Shown: in pieces, positions 39,350 through 47,651 of the stretch
Numbering within the stretch: position 1 is the stretch's first letter
Layout: each line of letters opens with the position of its first letter
NCBI GenBank assembly: GCA_963746825.1
Contig: CAVVCU010000003.1
Location: forward strand, 1 to 64,000
Length of the DNA: 64,000 bases
From: JACVRW01 sp963746825
GTDB taxonomy: Bacteria; Actinomycetota; Thermoleophilia; Solirubrobacterales; Thermoleophilaceae
Direction: 5' to 3'
The notes under the pieces: model-generated
The model's database searches: none
What the model saw: only the letters and a program-made list of their open reading frames with translations
Told to the model about the DNA's origin: nothing
Position numbers and translations under genes: made by a program

Positions 39350-41287
39350 ATGCCCGATCAGCGCACGCCGCTTCCCCCGCGTGACCCCGAGCGCTCCGAC
39401 CTGCGGGTAGAGGGCGCGAAGAAGAAGCCGCCCATGCTTCCGTGGAGCGGTCGCCGCTTCGTGGTCATCCTGCTGGGGCTGTTCGTGCTCAACTGGCTGA
39501 TCGTCTCGGTGTTCGCGCCGGCCGAGGAGCGCATCCGGGTTCCCTACAACCCGACCTTCCTCGCCGAGGTCCGCGACGGCAACGTCAAGGAGATCTCCTC
39601 CCGCGGCGAGACCGTCCAGGGCGACTTCCGCAAGGAGGTGAAGTATCAGGACGAGGCGGCCAAGGGCTTCGAGACCGAGATCCCCACCTTCGCCGACGAG
39701 GACGAGCTCTCGCAGCTGCTCGACGAGCAGAACGTGACGGTCAACGCCGAGCCGCCCAACAGCCGCTCCCTGCTCGAGACGATCCTGTTTTCCTTCGGCC
39801 CGACGATCCTCCTGGTGGCGCTGTTCATCTTCATCTTCCGCCGGGCCGCGCAGTCCGGCGGGGCGGGCGGCATGCTCAGCCAGTTCGGCCGCTCGCGGGC
39901 CAAGCGCGTGGAGTCCGAGACGCAGACGGTCAACTTCGAGGACGTGGCGGGCATCGAGGAGGCCGAGGACCAGCTCGTCGAGGTCGTGGACTTCCTGCGC
40001 AACCCCGACAAATACTCCAAGCTCGGAGCCCGCATCCCGCGCGGCGTTCTGCTGTCGGGCGCGCCGGGAACGGGCAAGACGCTGCTGGCCCGAGCCGTGG
40101 CCGGCGAGGCCGGCGTGCCCTTCTTCTCGGCCTCGGCCTCGGAGTTCATCGAGGCGATCGTGGGCATCGGCGCCTCTCGCGTGCGCGATCTCTTCGTGCA
40201 GGCCAAGGAGGCCGCACCGGCCATCATCTTCATCGACGAGCTCGACGCCATCGGCCGAGCGCGCGGGGGCGGTGGCAACGCGATGGGCGGCCACGACGAA
40301 CGCGAGCAGACCCTCAACCAGATCCTCACCGAGATGGACGGCTTCGACACCGCGGCGGGCGTGATCGTGCTGGGCGCCACCAACCGCCCCGACGTTCTCG
40401 ATCCCGCCCTGCTGCGCCCCGGGCGCTTCGACCGCCGGGTGGCCGTGCAGGCGCCCGACAGCCTCGGCCGCGAGCAGATCCTGCGCGTGCACACCCGCTC
40501 GGTGCCGCTGGCCGACGACGTCGACCTCGCGCGCATGGCCTCGACCACACCGGGCATGGTGGGCGCCGACCTCGCCAACCTGGTCAACGAGGCGGCGCTG
40601 CTGGCCGCCCGCCGCGGTCACGACTTAGTTGCCCGCGAGGATTTCACCGACGCTCTCGAGAAGATCGTGCTGGGCGCGGAGCGCAAGATCGTGCTCGGCG
40701 ACGAGGACCGGCGCCGGATCGCCTACCACGAGGGCGGGCACGCCATCGTCGGGATGCTCACCCCGGGTGCCGATCCCGTGCGCAAGGTCTCGATCATCCC
40801 CCGCGGCATGGCTCTGGGGGTGACGCTCTCGACGCCCGACGACGACCGCTTCAACCTCTCCGAGGACGAGCTGCGGGCCAAGATCCGGGTCTCGCTGGGT
40901 GGGCGCGTCGCGGAGGAGCTCGTGTTCGGCGACATCACCACCGGTGCGGAGTCGGACATCCAGCACGTGACCCAGATCACCCGGGGCATGGTGGCCCGCT
41001 GGGGCATGAGCGAGAAGATTGGCTTCCTCACCGTCGCGCCCCAGACCGGTCAGAACTTCCTCATGCCCGGGGCCGAGCCGGTGTCGGAGGCCACGCAGGA
41101 GCTGGTGGACCAGGAGGTGCGCCGGATCGTCGACGACGAGCACGAAGCCACCCGCGCGCTGCTCGCCGACAACCGCGATCGCCTCGACGCCCTGGCCGGC
41201 GCTCTGCTGGAGCGCGAGACGCTGGACGAGCTCGACGCCTACTCGGTGGCCGGCATAGATCGCGCCCGCGAGCCCGCCTCGGCCTGA
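39350..41287 (+). CDS. ftsH: ATP-dependent zinc metalloprotease FtsH
   Basis: The 645-residue membrane protease has two helices (about 36-55 and 145-164) around a periplasmic domain, an AAA+ module with Walker A GAPGTGKT (237-244) and Walker B IIFIDELDAIG, an SRH block (LLRPGRFDRRVAV), and zinc site HEGGH (460-464; HEAGH in most homologues). The pore loop, usually M-F-V-G, reads A-I-V-G (about 269-272), so the conserved translocating phenylalanine is replaced by isoleucine. It degrades misfolded membrane proteins and some regulators. Because actinobacteria of this class often carry several FtsH copies, this may be a specialised paralogue. It is monocistronic. Confidence 0.94.
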   Translation: MPDQRTPLPPRDPERSDLRVEGAKKKPPMLPWSGRRFVVILLGLFVLNWLIVSVFAPAEERIRVPYNPTFLAEVRDGNVKEISSRGETVQGDFRKEVKYQDEAAKGFETEIPTFADEDELSQLLDEQNVTVNAEPPNSRSLLETILFSFGPTILLVALFIFIFRRAAQSGGAGGMLSQFGRSRAKRVESETQTVNFEDVAGIEEAEDQLVEVVDFLRNPDKYSKLGARIPRGVLLSGAPGTGKTLLARAVAGEAGVPFFSASASEFIEAIVGIGASRVRDLFVQAKEAAPAIIFIDELDAIGRARGGGGNAMGGHDEREQTLNQILTEMDGFDTAAGVIVLGATNRPDVLDPALLRPGRFDRRVAVQAPDSLGREQILRVHTRSVPLADDVDLARMASTTPGMVGADLANLVNEAALLAARRGHDLVAREDFTDALEKIVLGAERKIVLGDEDRRRIAYHEGGHAIVGMLTPGADPVRKVSIIPRGMALGVTLSTPDDDRFNLSEDELRAKIRVSLGGRVAEELVFGDITTGAESDIQHVTQITRGMVARWGMSEKIGFLTVAPQTGQNFLMPGAEPVSEATQELVDQEVRRIVDDEHEATRALLADNRDRLDALAGALLERETLDELDAYSVAGIDRAREPASA

Positions 41288-41300
41288 GCAGTCCCGGCGG

Positions 41301-42368
41301 CTAGCGACTCTTTTCGGTCTTGGCCTCGAGGAGCGCCAGATCGGCGGCCGCCAGCGCGTCCTCGGCCGTCATTCCCGGCTCGCGCTCGGCAGCTCCCCAG
41401 GTGAGCTCGATGCCCAGGCCGTCGCCCGCCACGCACTCGTCGAACACCATCTCGGCCATGGGGCCAAGAAGGTCCTCGGCCCGCTCGCGGTCGCGCCCGG
41501 GCATCACCACCACGAACTCGTCGCCGCCCCAGCGAAAGCAGCGGTCGCGCGAGCCGGCCGCGCGCTCCAGCACGCGCGCCACCTCGCGCATGCAGCGATC
41601 GCCCTCCACGTGGCCGTAGCGGTCGTTGATCCGCTTGAGGTTGTCCAGGTCGACCAGGGCGATCACCAGCGGCCGCGATTCCCGGTCGCTGTGGGCGATC
41701 GCCACCGTCAGGGCCTCGTCGAAGGCCCGCCGGTTACCCAGGCCGGTCAGTGGGTCGACGCCGGCGAGGCGGCGCGCCACCTCGGCGCCCGAGCGCAGTC
41801 CCAGCCGCTGGCGGCGCACCGAGGCCTGGTATGCGGTGAGCAGGAGGCCGATGCTCACCAGGATGAGCGCCTCGGCCGCCATGTCCCTGATGGTCTCGCC
41901 GCTCGTGCCCTCGTAAGCGAGGGGAAGGCAGAGCGCAGCGAGCATGGTGGCCAGATGGACCAGCGCCCGCCGGGGCGGATGTGAGGCGCCCGCGGCCAGC
42001 CACAGCACGTAGAGATCCTCGTAGGCCGAGGACCCGCCCCCGGCCACGTAGTTGAGCGCCGCGATCCCCGCGATGCCCGCGTAGGCGACGATCAGCTGAT
42101 CGTTGAAGCTGGGCCGGCTCCTGGCCATGGCCACGGCGCCCGCGAGCGCGGCCAGGCCGATGCCCACCGCCACCGGCCAGCCGGCCGCGCCGATCTGCTC
42201 GTCGACCGGCTCGAACGGAAGGAAGGCGAGCGCGAGCAGCCCGCACAGTCCAAGCAGGCCGGCCTGAAAGCGCCGCGAGACGTCGATGTCGGCGCCCGCG
42301 TAGGGGTCGGGGCTGCGCTCGAACATCGCGCGCACCGAATCGCGGATCGCCTTCCGTGGCGGGGACAC
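41301..42368 (-). CDS. Membrane-bound GGDEF-domain diguanylate cyclase
   Basis: The 355-residue protein starts at a GTG and has about six predicted N-terminal helices (about 35-180), for example AGLLGLCGLLALAFLPFEPV and MLAALCLPLAYEG. A C-terminal GGDEF domain follows (about 195-350): DPLTGLGNRRAFDEAL, VIALVDLDNLKRINDRYGHV, and the intact active site RWGGDEFVVV. The product would be cyclic di-GMP made from two GTP. The RxxD product-inhibition site five residues before GGDEF is absent (GSRD), so feedback inhibition may be lost. The sensory helices are not of a named family I can assign. It is convergent with ftsH and divergent from nadC. Confidence 0.88.
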   Translation of the reverse strand: MSPPRKAIRDSVRAMFERSPDPYAGADIDVSRRFQAGLLGLCGLLALAFLPFEPVDEQIGAAGWPVAVGIGLAALAGAVAMARSRPSFNDQLIVAYAGIAGIAALNYVAGGGSSAYEDLYVLWLAAGASHPPRRALVHLATMLAALCLPLAYEGTSGETIRDMAAEALILVSIGLLLTAYQASVRRQRLGLRSGAEVARRLAGVDPLTGLGNRRAFDEALTVAIAHSDRESRPLVIALVDLDNLKRINDRYGHVEGDRCMREVARVLERAAGSRDRCFRWGGDEFVVVMPGRDRERAEDLLGPMAEMVFDECVAGDGLGIELTWGAAEREPGMTAEDALAAADLALLEAKTEKSR

Positions 42369-42422
42369 TCAGACTTCCATCGGCAGATCGAGCCGATCCC
42401 GTAGCCTGCTCGCCCGAATACC

Positions 42423-43247
42423 ATGCTCGAGCTGATCGACCGCGCGCTCGCCGAGGACCTCGGGGAGGGGGACCTGACCACGCTGGCGGTGGTGCCCGTG
42501 GGAGCGCGGGCGCAGGCCCGGATCGAGCAGAAGGCACCGGGCGTAGCGGCCGGGCTCGGTGTGGCCCAGGCGGTCTTCCAGCGCGTCGACCCCGACCTGC
42601 GCTGGAGCGCGCACGCGACCGAGGGCGAATGGCGTGAGGGAGGACTCCTGGCCCAGGTCGGCGGCCATGCTGCCGCGATTCTGACCGCCGAGCGGGTGGC
42701 GCTCAACTTCCTCGGTCGCCTTGCCGGCGTGGCAACCCTCACCGCGCGCTATGTCCGCGCGGTGGAGGGCACCGGCGCGCGCATCCTCGACACCCGCAAG
42801 ACCACCCCGGGCCTGCGCGCCCTGGAGAAGCAAGCCGTGCGCGCGGGCGGGGGGCTCAGCAATCGCGGCGGGCTCTACGACGCGATCCTCGTGAAGGAGA
42901 ACCACGCGGCGCTGGCGGGGGGCGTGGCCGAGGCCGCCCGCCTGGCGCTGGAGCGAGCGCCCGCGGGGATCAGGGTCGAGGTCGAGTGCGCGACGCTCGA
43001 GGAGGTCGAGGGAGCGCTGGCCGCCGGCGTGCCCCGCCTTCTCCTCGACAACATGACCCCGGACGAGCTGCGCCGGGCGGTGGCCCTCACGGCGGGCCGA
43101 GCCGAGCTCGAGGCCTCGGGCGGCGTCACGCTCGACACCGTGCGCGCGGTGGCGGAGACCGGTGTGGACTACATCAGCGTCGGCGCCCTGACCCATTCGG
43201 CCCCCGCGCTGGACGTCAGCCTGCTGCTCGACCCTGAGGTGGTCTAA
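42423..43247 (+). CDS. nadC: Nicotinate-nucleotide pyrophosphorylase (quinolinate phosphoribosyltransferase)
   Basis: The 274-residue enzyme turns quinolinate and PRPP into nicotinate mononucleotide in de novo NAD synthesis. The N-terminal sandwich begins ALAEDLGEGDLTTLAVVPVG. The barrel shows ILDTRKTTPGLRALEKQAVR with the substrate arginine and lysine, GGGLSNRGGLYDAILVKENH, VEVECATLEEVEGAL, LLLDNMTPDELRRAVALT, and SGGVTLDTVRAVAETGVDYI. In most NadC the GGG is followed by NHR; here it is SNR, so the conserved quinolinate-site histidine is an asparagine while the arginine is kept. The 3' end overlaps the convergent nrtR gene by 32 bases. Confidence 0.93.
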   Translation: MLELIDRALAEDLGEGDLTTLAVVPVGARAQARIEQKAPGVAAGLGVAQAVFQRVDPDLRWSAHATEGEWREGGLLAQVGGHAAAILTAERVALNFLGRLAGVATLTARYVRAVEGTGARILDTRKTTPGLRALEKQAVRAGGGLSNRGGLYDAILVKENHAALAGGVAEAARLALERAPAGIRVEVECATLEEVEGALAAGVPRLLLDNMTPDELRRAVALTAGRAELEASGGVTLDTVRAVAETGVDYISVGALTHSAPALDVSLLLDPEVV

Positions 43248-43920
43248 AAACCGCGAACGGGTCCGTCACCTCGAGATCCTGCGAGGTGAAGCGGTACAGC
43301 GACGCGGGCCGGCCGCCCTCGCGGCCCGGCGCGCGACGCTCTCCCGTGGCTTCCAAGAGGCCGCGGCGCTCGAGCACCCGGCGCAGGTTGGTGGGGTCGA
43401 CGGGGTAGCCCAGCGCCGCCGAGTAGATGCCGCTGAGCTCGGAGAAGGAGAAGCGCTCCGGGGCGAGCGCGAAGCCGATGTTGGTGTAGGAAAGCTTGGC
43501 CCGCAGGCGCTCGCGTCCCGACGGGACGATGGAGCCGTGGTCGAAGGCCATCGGCGCGGGGAGACCGTCGACCGGATGCCAGGCCGTGTCGGGGGGTAGC
43601 GCCGGATCGAGGCCCAGGGGCACCAGCCCCAGGTAGGCCGTGGCCAGCTGCCACTCGCCGGGGTGGCGGTCGGGCTCGCTCATCGTCTCCAGCTGCTCGA
43701 GCCAGGAGAGCTCGGCCAGGTCGACCTTGAGCGCGAGGTGGGCGCGAATCGATTCCGCGAGGGTGTGGTCGGGCTGCAGATACCCGCCGGGCAGCGACCA
43801 CGCTCCCTCGAACGGCGGGCGGCCCCGCTGCCACAGCAGCACGCAGAGACCGCCGTCTCGGACCTGCAGCACCACGGCCAGCGTGACGTGGGACGGAGGG
43901 GTGCTATTCTTCTCTTGCAT
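43216..43920 (-). CDS. nrtR: NrtR-type Nudix-related transcriptional regulator of NAD synthesis
   Basis: The 234-residue protein joins an N-terminal Nudix fold (about 12-140) to a C-terminal winged helix (about 150-225). The Nudix box is degenerate: GGYLQPDHTLAESIRAHLAL keeps the opening glycines, but the R-E-x-x-E-E metal-binding glutamates are gone, so hydrolysis is unlikely and it should act as an ADP-ribose or NAD-metabolite sensor. The C-terminal part (FALAPERFSFSELSGIYSAA, NLRRVLERRGLLEATGERRA) is typical of NrtR. It is divergent from nadA, with a shared 34-base control region, and convergent with nadC. ATG 43920 is used; the longer frame only extends into that region. Confidence 0.82.
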   Translation of the reverse strand: MQEKNSTPPSHVTLAVVLQVRDGGLCVLLWQRGRPPFEGAWSLPGGYLQPDHTLAESIRAHLALKVDLAELSWLEQLETMSEPDRHPGEWQLATAYLGLVPLGLDPALPPDTAWHPVDGLPAPMAFDHGSIVPSGRERLRAKLSYTNIGFALAPERFSFSELSGIYSAALGYPVDPTNLRRVLERRGLLEATGERRAPGREGGRPASLYRFTSQDLEVTDPFAVFRPPQGRAAG

Positions 43921-43929
43921 CGGTTTTCG

Positions 43930-43941
43930 ATTGTAGAACAA
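43930..43941. promoter_or_regulatory. Shared nrtR/nadA control region: palindrome over the nrtR -10
   Basis: In the 34 bases between the two divergent starts, TTGT-AGA-ACAA (43931-43941) is a perfect inverted repeat. It overlaps TACAAT (minus strand, 43930-43935), the likely nrtR -10, nine bases from the nrtR ATG. A wider GGTTTT/AAAACC pair (43922-43927, 43941-43946) surrounds it. This is the natural place for NrtR binding. Confidence 0.52.
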
Positions 43942-43954
43942 AAACCTCTCTCTC

Positions 43955-44971
43955 ATGAACCCGATCGAGCTTCCCACACTTCCCGCGGCCGGCGAGTCAC
44001 CCCTCGCGGCCGAGGAGATCGAGCGCCTCCAGGGCGAGGTGCGAGCGCTGGCTCAGGAGCGCCACGCGGTGATCCTGGCCCACAACTACCAGGTGCCGGA
44101 GATCCAAGACGTGGCGCACTACGTGGGGGACTCGCTGGGCCTCTCGCGCCAGGCCGCGGCCACCGACTCCGACGTGATCGCGTTCTGTGGTGTCCACTTC
44201 ATGGCCGAGACAGCCTCCATCCTCAGCCCGGGCAAGACCGTCCTGCTGCCCGATCTGGGAGCGGGCTGCTCGCTGGCCGACTCGATCACCGCCGAGCAGC
44301 TGCGGGCCTGGAAGGCCGATCACCCCGGGGCGGTGGTGGTGATGTACGTGAACACCACGGCCGAGGTCAAGGCGGAGACCGACTACTGCTGCACGTCATC
44401 CAACGCGGTTCAGGTGGTCGAGCACATCCGCCGCGAGCACGGCGATGACGTGGAGATCCTCTTCGGGCCGGACATGTGGCTGGGCGCCTATGTCGAGCGC
44501 GTCACCGGCCGGCGGATGCACGTCTGGGACGGCGAGTGCCACGTGCACGCGGGCATCCGCCCGGCCGACATCACCGCCGTGCGCGGCGAGCACCCGGGCG
44601 CCGAGTTCATGATCCATCCCGAGTGCGGCTGCACCACCCAGGTGATGGAGTACGTGGCCTCGGGCGACGTCGATCCCGAGCGCACGCACATGCTGTCCAC
44701 GGGCGGGATGCTCGACTTCGCCCGCGCCTCGGACGCCGAGACCTTCATCGTGGCCACCGAGACGGGCATGCTGCATCCGCTGGCCAAGGAGAACCCCGGC
44801 AAGCGCTTCGTGCCCGCCAACCGCAAGGCTGCCTGCCGCTACATGAAGATGATCACGCTGCCCAAGCTGCGCGACGCCCTGCGTGACCTGAGCCCGCAGG
44901 TGAAGGTCGACCCCGAGCTGGCCGAGCGCGCCCGCGTCCCCATCGAGCGCATGGTGGCCATCACTCCGTAG
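43955..44971 (+). CDS. nadA: Quinolinate synthase A
   Basis: The 338-residue enzyme condenses iminoaspartate and dihydroxyacetone phosphate to quinolinate using a [4Fe-4S] cluster. The probable ligands are Cys105 (LGAGCSLADS), Cys196 (WDGECHVHAGI) and Cys295 (RKAACRYMK), spaced as in the Escherichia coli enzyme. LAHNYQVPEIQDVAHYVGDS near the N-terminus and VVMYVNTTAEVKAETDYCCT, HPECGCTTQVMEYV and ATETGMLHPLAKENPGKRFV are family signatures. nadB (L-aspartate oxidase) is not in the window, so the iminoaspartate source must be elsewhere or an aspartate dehydrogenase. Control by the divergent NrtR is likely. Confidence 0.96.
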   Translation: MNPIELPTLPAAGESPLAAEEIERLQGEVRALAQERHAVILAHNYQVPEIQDVAHYVGDSLGLSRQAAATDSDVIAFCGVHFMAETASILSPGKTVLLPDLGAGCSLADSITAEQLRAWKADHPGAVVVMYVNTTAEVKAETDYCCTSSNAVQVVEHIRREHGDDVEILFGPDMWLGAYVERVTGRRMHVWDGECHVHAGIRPADITAVRGEHPGAEFMIHPECGCTTQVMEYVASGDVDPERTHMLSTGGMLDFARASDAETFIVATETGMLHPLAKENPGKRFVPANRKAACRYMKMITLPKLRDALRDLSPQVKVDPELAERARVPIERMVAITP

Positions 44972-45009
44972 GGCGGTTTTCGAGCGGGCTCCTGCCACCC
45001 TTGGCCGGA

Positions 45010-46035
45010 GTGCGCCTCCTGCTCACCGCCCTCCTGGCCGTCCTGGCGTTGCCGCCGGCGGCCCTCGCCGCTCCCGATCCGGTCGACCGCTCCAAGCCGG
45101 CGGCGCCCGACGGCACCCCGATCTGCGCCGACTGGGTGCATGCGCGCCACAGCGTGCGGCGCGCCGGCACGACCTGGCCCACCTGGCACCCGCCGAAGGA
45201 CCCGCGCTACCGCTGCGCCTTCGGTCACGAGCACGGCTCGAACCCGCGCGCGTTTCGCTACTTCCGCCGGGCCGGCATGCCGGCGCTGGGGCCGATCGGC
45301 TCCTACGCGGGCAGCGAGGAGGCCCACGCGGGCTTCAAGGTGTTCGTGGCCAACGAGGACCGCAGGGGCCTGGCCTGGATGATCGTCCTACATCAGGGCT
45401 CGGGCTCGCCGCGGCGCGGCCTGGTTCGCTTCCACTCGCTCGAGACCTGGCTCTTCTCGAATCGCGGCGGGCGGCTCGCCGCCCACACGCGCACCATGGC
45501 CGACTTCGGGGAGGCGGTGGCCAACTGCCCCGGCGCACAGAGGGCGACGAACATGCGGCTCCTGCCCGACCCGCGCTGTGAGTCGGTATACGAGGAATGG
45601 GCCACGACGGTCGACGTGGGCGGCGTGTTCGGCGCGAGCCCCGCCTTCGCCATCGACAACGCAATCACGCAGTTCGACCCCGCGGACCCGGGCCGCGTGG
45701 TGTTCAACAAGAGCTTCGCCTGCGGCCCCGGCGACCCGGCAGGCTGGGGCTCCTACTGCAAGGGCGACAAACGCACGCTTCTCCACCCGCAGTGGACGGT
45801 GCGCAACCGCGGGCGCTCGCGCTTTCGCACCGACGCCTACGGGCGCCGGGCGAGCGCGGGCTTCCTGCAGGTGGTCTCGCGCCGCCTGCGGATCGATCAG
45901 GCCGGCCAGTGCTGCGGTGGGGAGAACGTGTTCGTGATGGAGCGCCCGAGCGACGGCGGGCTCTATCGCGCGGGGCGCGGCCTCAACTCGAAGAACTTCG
46001 AGTTCCCCGGCTACTGCGTGCTCCGCACCAACTGA
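45010..46035 (+). CDS. Secreted protein of unknown function with conserved cysteines
   Basis: About 341 residues with a signal peptide (LLLTALLAVLALPPAALAAP) and a mature chain carrying ICADWVHARHSVRRAGTTWP, RYRCAFGHEHGSNPRAFRYF, a LHQGSGSPRRGLVRFHSLET segment, and C-terminal CGPGDPAGWGSYC, GQCCGGENVFVMERP and FPGYCVLRTN. Eight or more cysteines suggest disulfides. The HEHGSNP block is found in a group of actinobacterial and fungal secreted proteins, but I cannot name a function. GTG 45010 is chosen over TTG 45001 because it starts the signal peptide. It follows nadA by about 40 bases and may be read through from it. Confidence 0.7.
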   Translation: MRLLLTALLAVLALPPAALAAPDPVDRSKPAAPDGTPICADWVHARHSVRRAGTTWPTWHPPKDPRYRCAFGHEHGSNPRAFRYFRRAGMPALGPIGSYAGSEEAHAGFKVFVANEDRRGLAWMIVLHQGSGSPRRGLVRFHSLETWLFSNRGGRLAAHTRTMADFGEAVANCPGAQRATNMRLLPDPRCESVYEEWATTVDVGGVFGASPAFAIDNAITQFDPADPGRVVFNKSFACGPGDPAGWGSYCKGDKRTLLHPQWTVRNRGRSRFRTDAYGRRASAGFLQVVSRRLRIDQAGQCCGGENVFVMERPSDGGLYRAGRGLNSKNFEFPGYCVLRTN

Positions 46036-46037
46036 CC

Positions 46038-46784
46038 GTGGAGCTGCTGTTCCCCGAACGGCGTCGCCTGTCGCCCGCGGAGTTTGCCTCGGGCCTGCGA
46101 CTGGGCGCCCAGGCCCCGCCCGAGCGCCCCTACCTGGCCCTGAACATGGTCTCGACCCTCGACGGCAGGGCCACCCTCGACTGGCGCACGAAGGGCCTCT
46201 CCACGGAGGTCGACCGCGAGCTCTTCCATCACCTGCGCACCCAGGCCGACGCGGTGATGGTCGGGGCGGGTACGGCGCGCATCGAGCGCTACGGGCGCAT
46301 GGCCAAGTCCGGCGAGCTGCGCGACAAGCGCGAGGGCGAGGGGCTGGCGCGCGACCCGCTGGCCGTGCTGGTGAGCGGGCGCCTCAACCTGCCGGCCGAC
46401 CTCCCGCTGCTCAACGAGCCCGAGCAGCCGGTGCTGATCGCCACCGCCTCGGACGCGGAGCTCCCAGGGCTGGGCGGACAGGTCGAGTACGCCCGGACCG
46501 GTGACGACCTGCCGCTGCTGATGGCGCGCCTGCGCGAGGAGCACGGGATCCGCTCGGTGCTCTGCGAGGGCGGCCCCACGCTCAACTCGTTCCTGCTGGC
46601 GGCGGGCCTGGTCGACGAGCTCTTCCTCACCCTGAACCCCAAGCTGGCCGGCGGCGAGCAGGTCCTGACCATCGTGGCCGGCCGCGAGCTCGTGGAGCCG
46701 GCGCAGCTGTCGCTGGTGTCCGTGGCGGAGGGCGGGGGAGACCTCTTCACGCGCTGGCGCGTGCAGAAAGCCTTGCATCCGTAG
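46038..46784 (+). CDS. RibD C-terminal/dihydrofolate reductase-like pyrimidine reductase
   Basis: The 248-residue protein starts with a GTG two bases after the previous stop. It contains RPYLALNMVSTLDGRATLDW, DRELFHHLRTQADAVMVGAG, the nucleotide-binding TARIERYGRM, then LREEHGIRSVLCEGGPTLNS and GLVDELFLTLNPKLAGGEQV. This is the RibD_C fold, which reduces a ribosylamino-pyrimidine with NADPH in riboflavin synthesis. It lacks the N-terminal deaminase, so it could be a stand-alone reductase of this pathway or a reductase for another substrate (for example F420 biosynthesis-like paralogues). No other rib gene is nearby. It lies just upstream of ftsE. Confidence 0.8.
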   Translation: MELLFPERRRLSPAEFASGLRLGAQAPPERPYLALNMVSTLDGRATLDWRTKGLSTEVDRELFHHLRTQADAVMVGAGTARIERYGRMAKSGELRDKREGEGLARDPLAVLVSGRLNLPADLPLLNEPEQPVLIATASDAELPGLGGQVEYARTGDDLPLLMARLREEHGIRSVLCEGGPTLNSFLLAAGLVDELFLTLNPKLAGGEQVLTIVAGRELVEPAQLSLVSVAEGGGDLFTRWRVQKALHP

Positions 46785-46810
46785 GGCTTCGGGCGGCCCA
46801 TGCGTTAGAT

Positions 46811-47644
46811 ATGGACCCCGCGATGTCCACCGCCAACACCCAGCCGACCAAGCGCTTCGTGCGCAAGCAGACCCCGCCGGTCGACGTGCCGGTAGTCAGC
46901 TTCGACGACGTGACCAAGATCTACGACGGCGGCTCGGTGGGCCTGGAGGGCGCGTCGCTGAAGATCGGGCGCGGCGAGTTCGTGTTCCTCGTGGGTCCCA
47001 CCGGCTGCGGCAAGTCGACCTGCATCCGCCTGCTGATGAAGGAGCTCGAGCCGAGCAAGGGCGAGATCGAGATCGCCGGGCGCACGCTCAGCGACATGCC
47101 CCGCAACCGCGTACCTCACCTGCGCCGCAACATCGGCGTGGTGTTCCAGGACTACAAGCTGCTTCCCAACCGCACGGTCTACGACAACGTGGCCTACTCG
47201 CTCCAGGTGATCGGCGAGTCGCGCCAGGAGATCCGCCGCAAGGTGCCCGACATCCTGCGACTGGTGGGCCTCTCCACCAAGCTCCACAACTTTCCCGACG
47301 AGCTCTCCGGCGGAGAGCAGCAGCGCGTGTCGATCGCTCGCGCCTTCGTCAACCACCCGCCGCTGCTGCTGGCCGACGAGCCCACCGGCAACCTCGACCC
47401 CGAGACCTCGATCGGGATCATGCAGCTGATCTACCGCATCAACCGCACCGGCACCACCGTCGTCGTGGCCACCCACGACAAGGAGATGGTCGACAAGATG
47501 CGTCGGCGCGTGGTCGAGCTGCGCGAGGGCCGCATCATCCGCGACCAGCAGTCCGGCCTCTACCGCCCCGACGAGTCCACCACCGAGTTCGCCATCCGCC
47601 TGCGCGGCGAGCTCGGCGTGGGCGTCGAGGGCCACCCCAACTGA
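46811..47644 (+). CDS. ftsE: Cell division ATP-binding protein FtsE
   Basis: The 277-residue ABC ATPase carries Walker A GPTGCGKST (62-70), Q-loop FQDYKLLPNRTVYDNV, signature LSGGEQQR (165-172) and Walker B LLLADE (185-190). FtsE pairs with FtsX in the membrane to activate peptidoglycan hydrolases through periplasmic partners. It has about 25 residues before the usual FtsE start and a C-terminal tail of about 35 residues, both longer than in Escherichia coli (222 residues). ATGs at 46811 and 46823 are both possible. ftsX follows seven bases after the stop. Confidence 0.95.
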   Translation: MDPAMSTANTQPTKRFVRKQTPPVDVPVVSFDDVTKIYDGGSVGLEGASLKIGRGEFVFLVGPTGCGKSTCIRLLMKELEPSKGEIEIAGRTLSDMPRNRVPHLRRNIGVVFQDYKLLPNRTVYDNVAYSLQVIGESRQEIRRKVPDILRLVGLSTKLHNFPDELSGGEQQRVSIARAFVNHPPLLLADEPTGNLDPETSIGIMQLIYRINRTGTTVVVATHDKEMVDKMRRRVVELREGRIIRDQQSGLYRPDESTTEFAIRLRGELGVGVEGHPN

Positions 47645-47651
47645 GGGCCTG

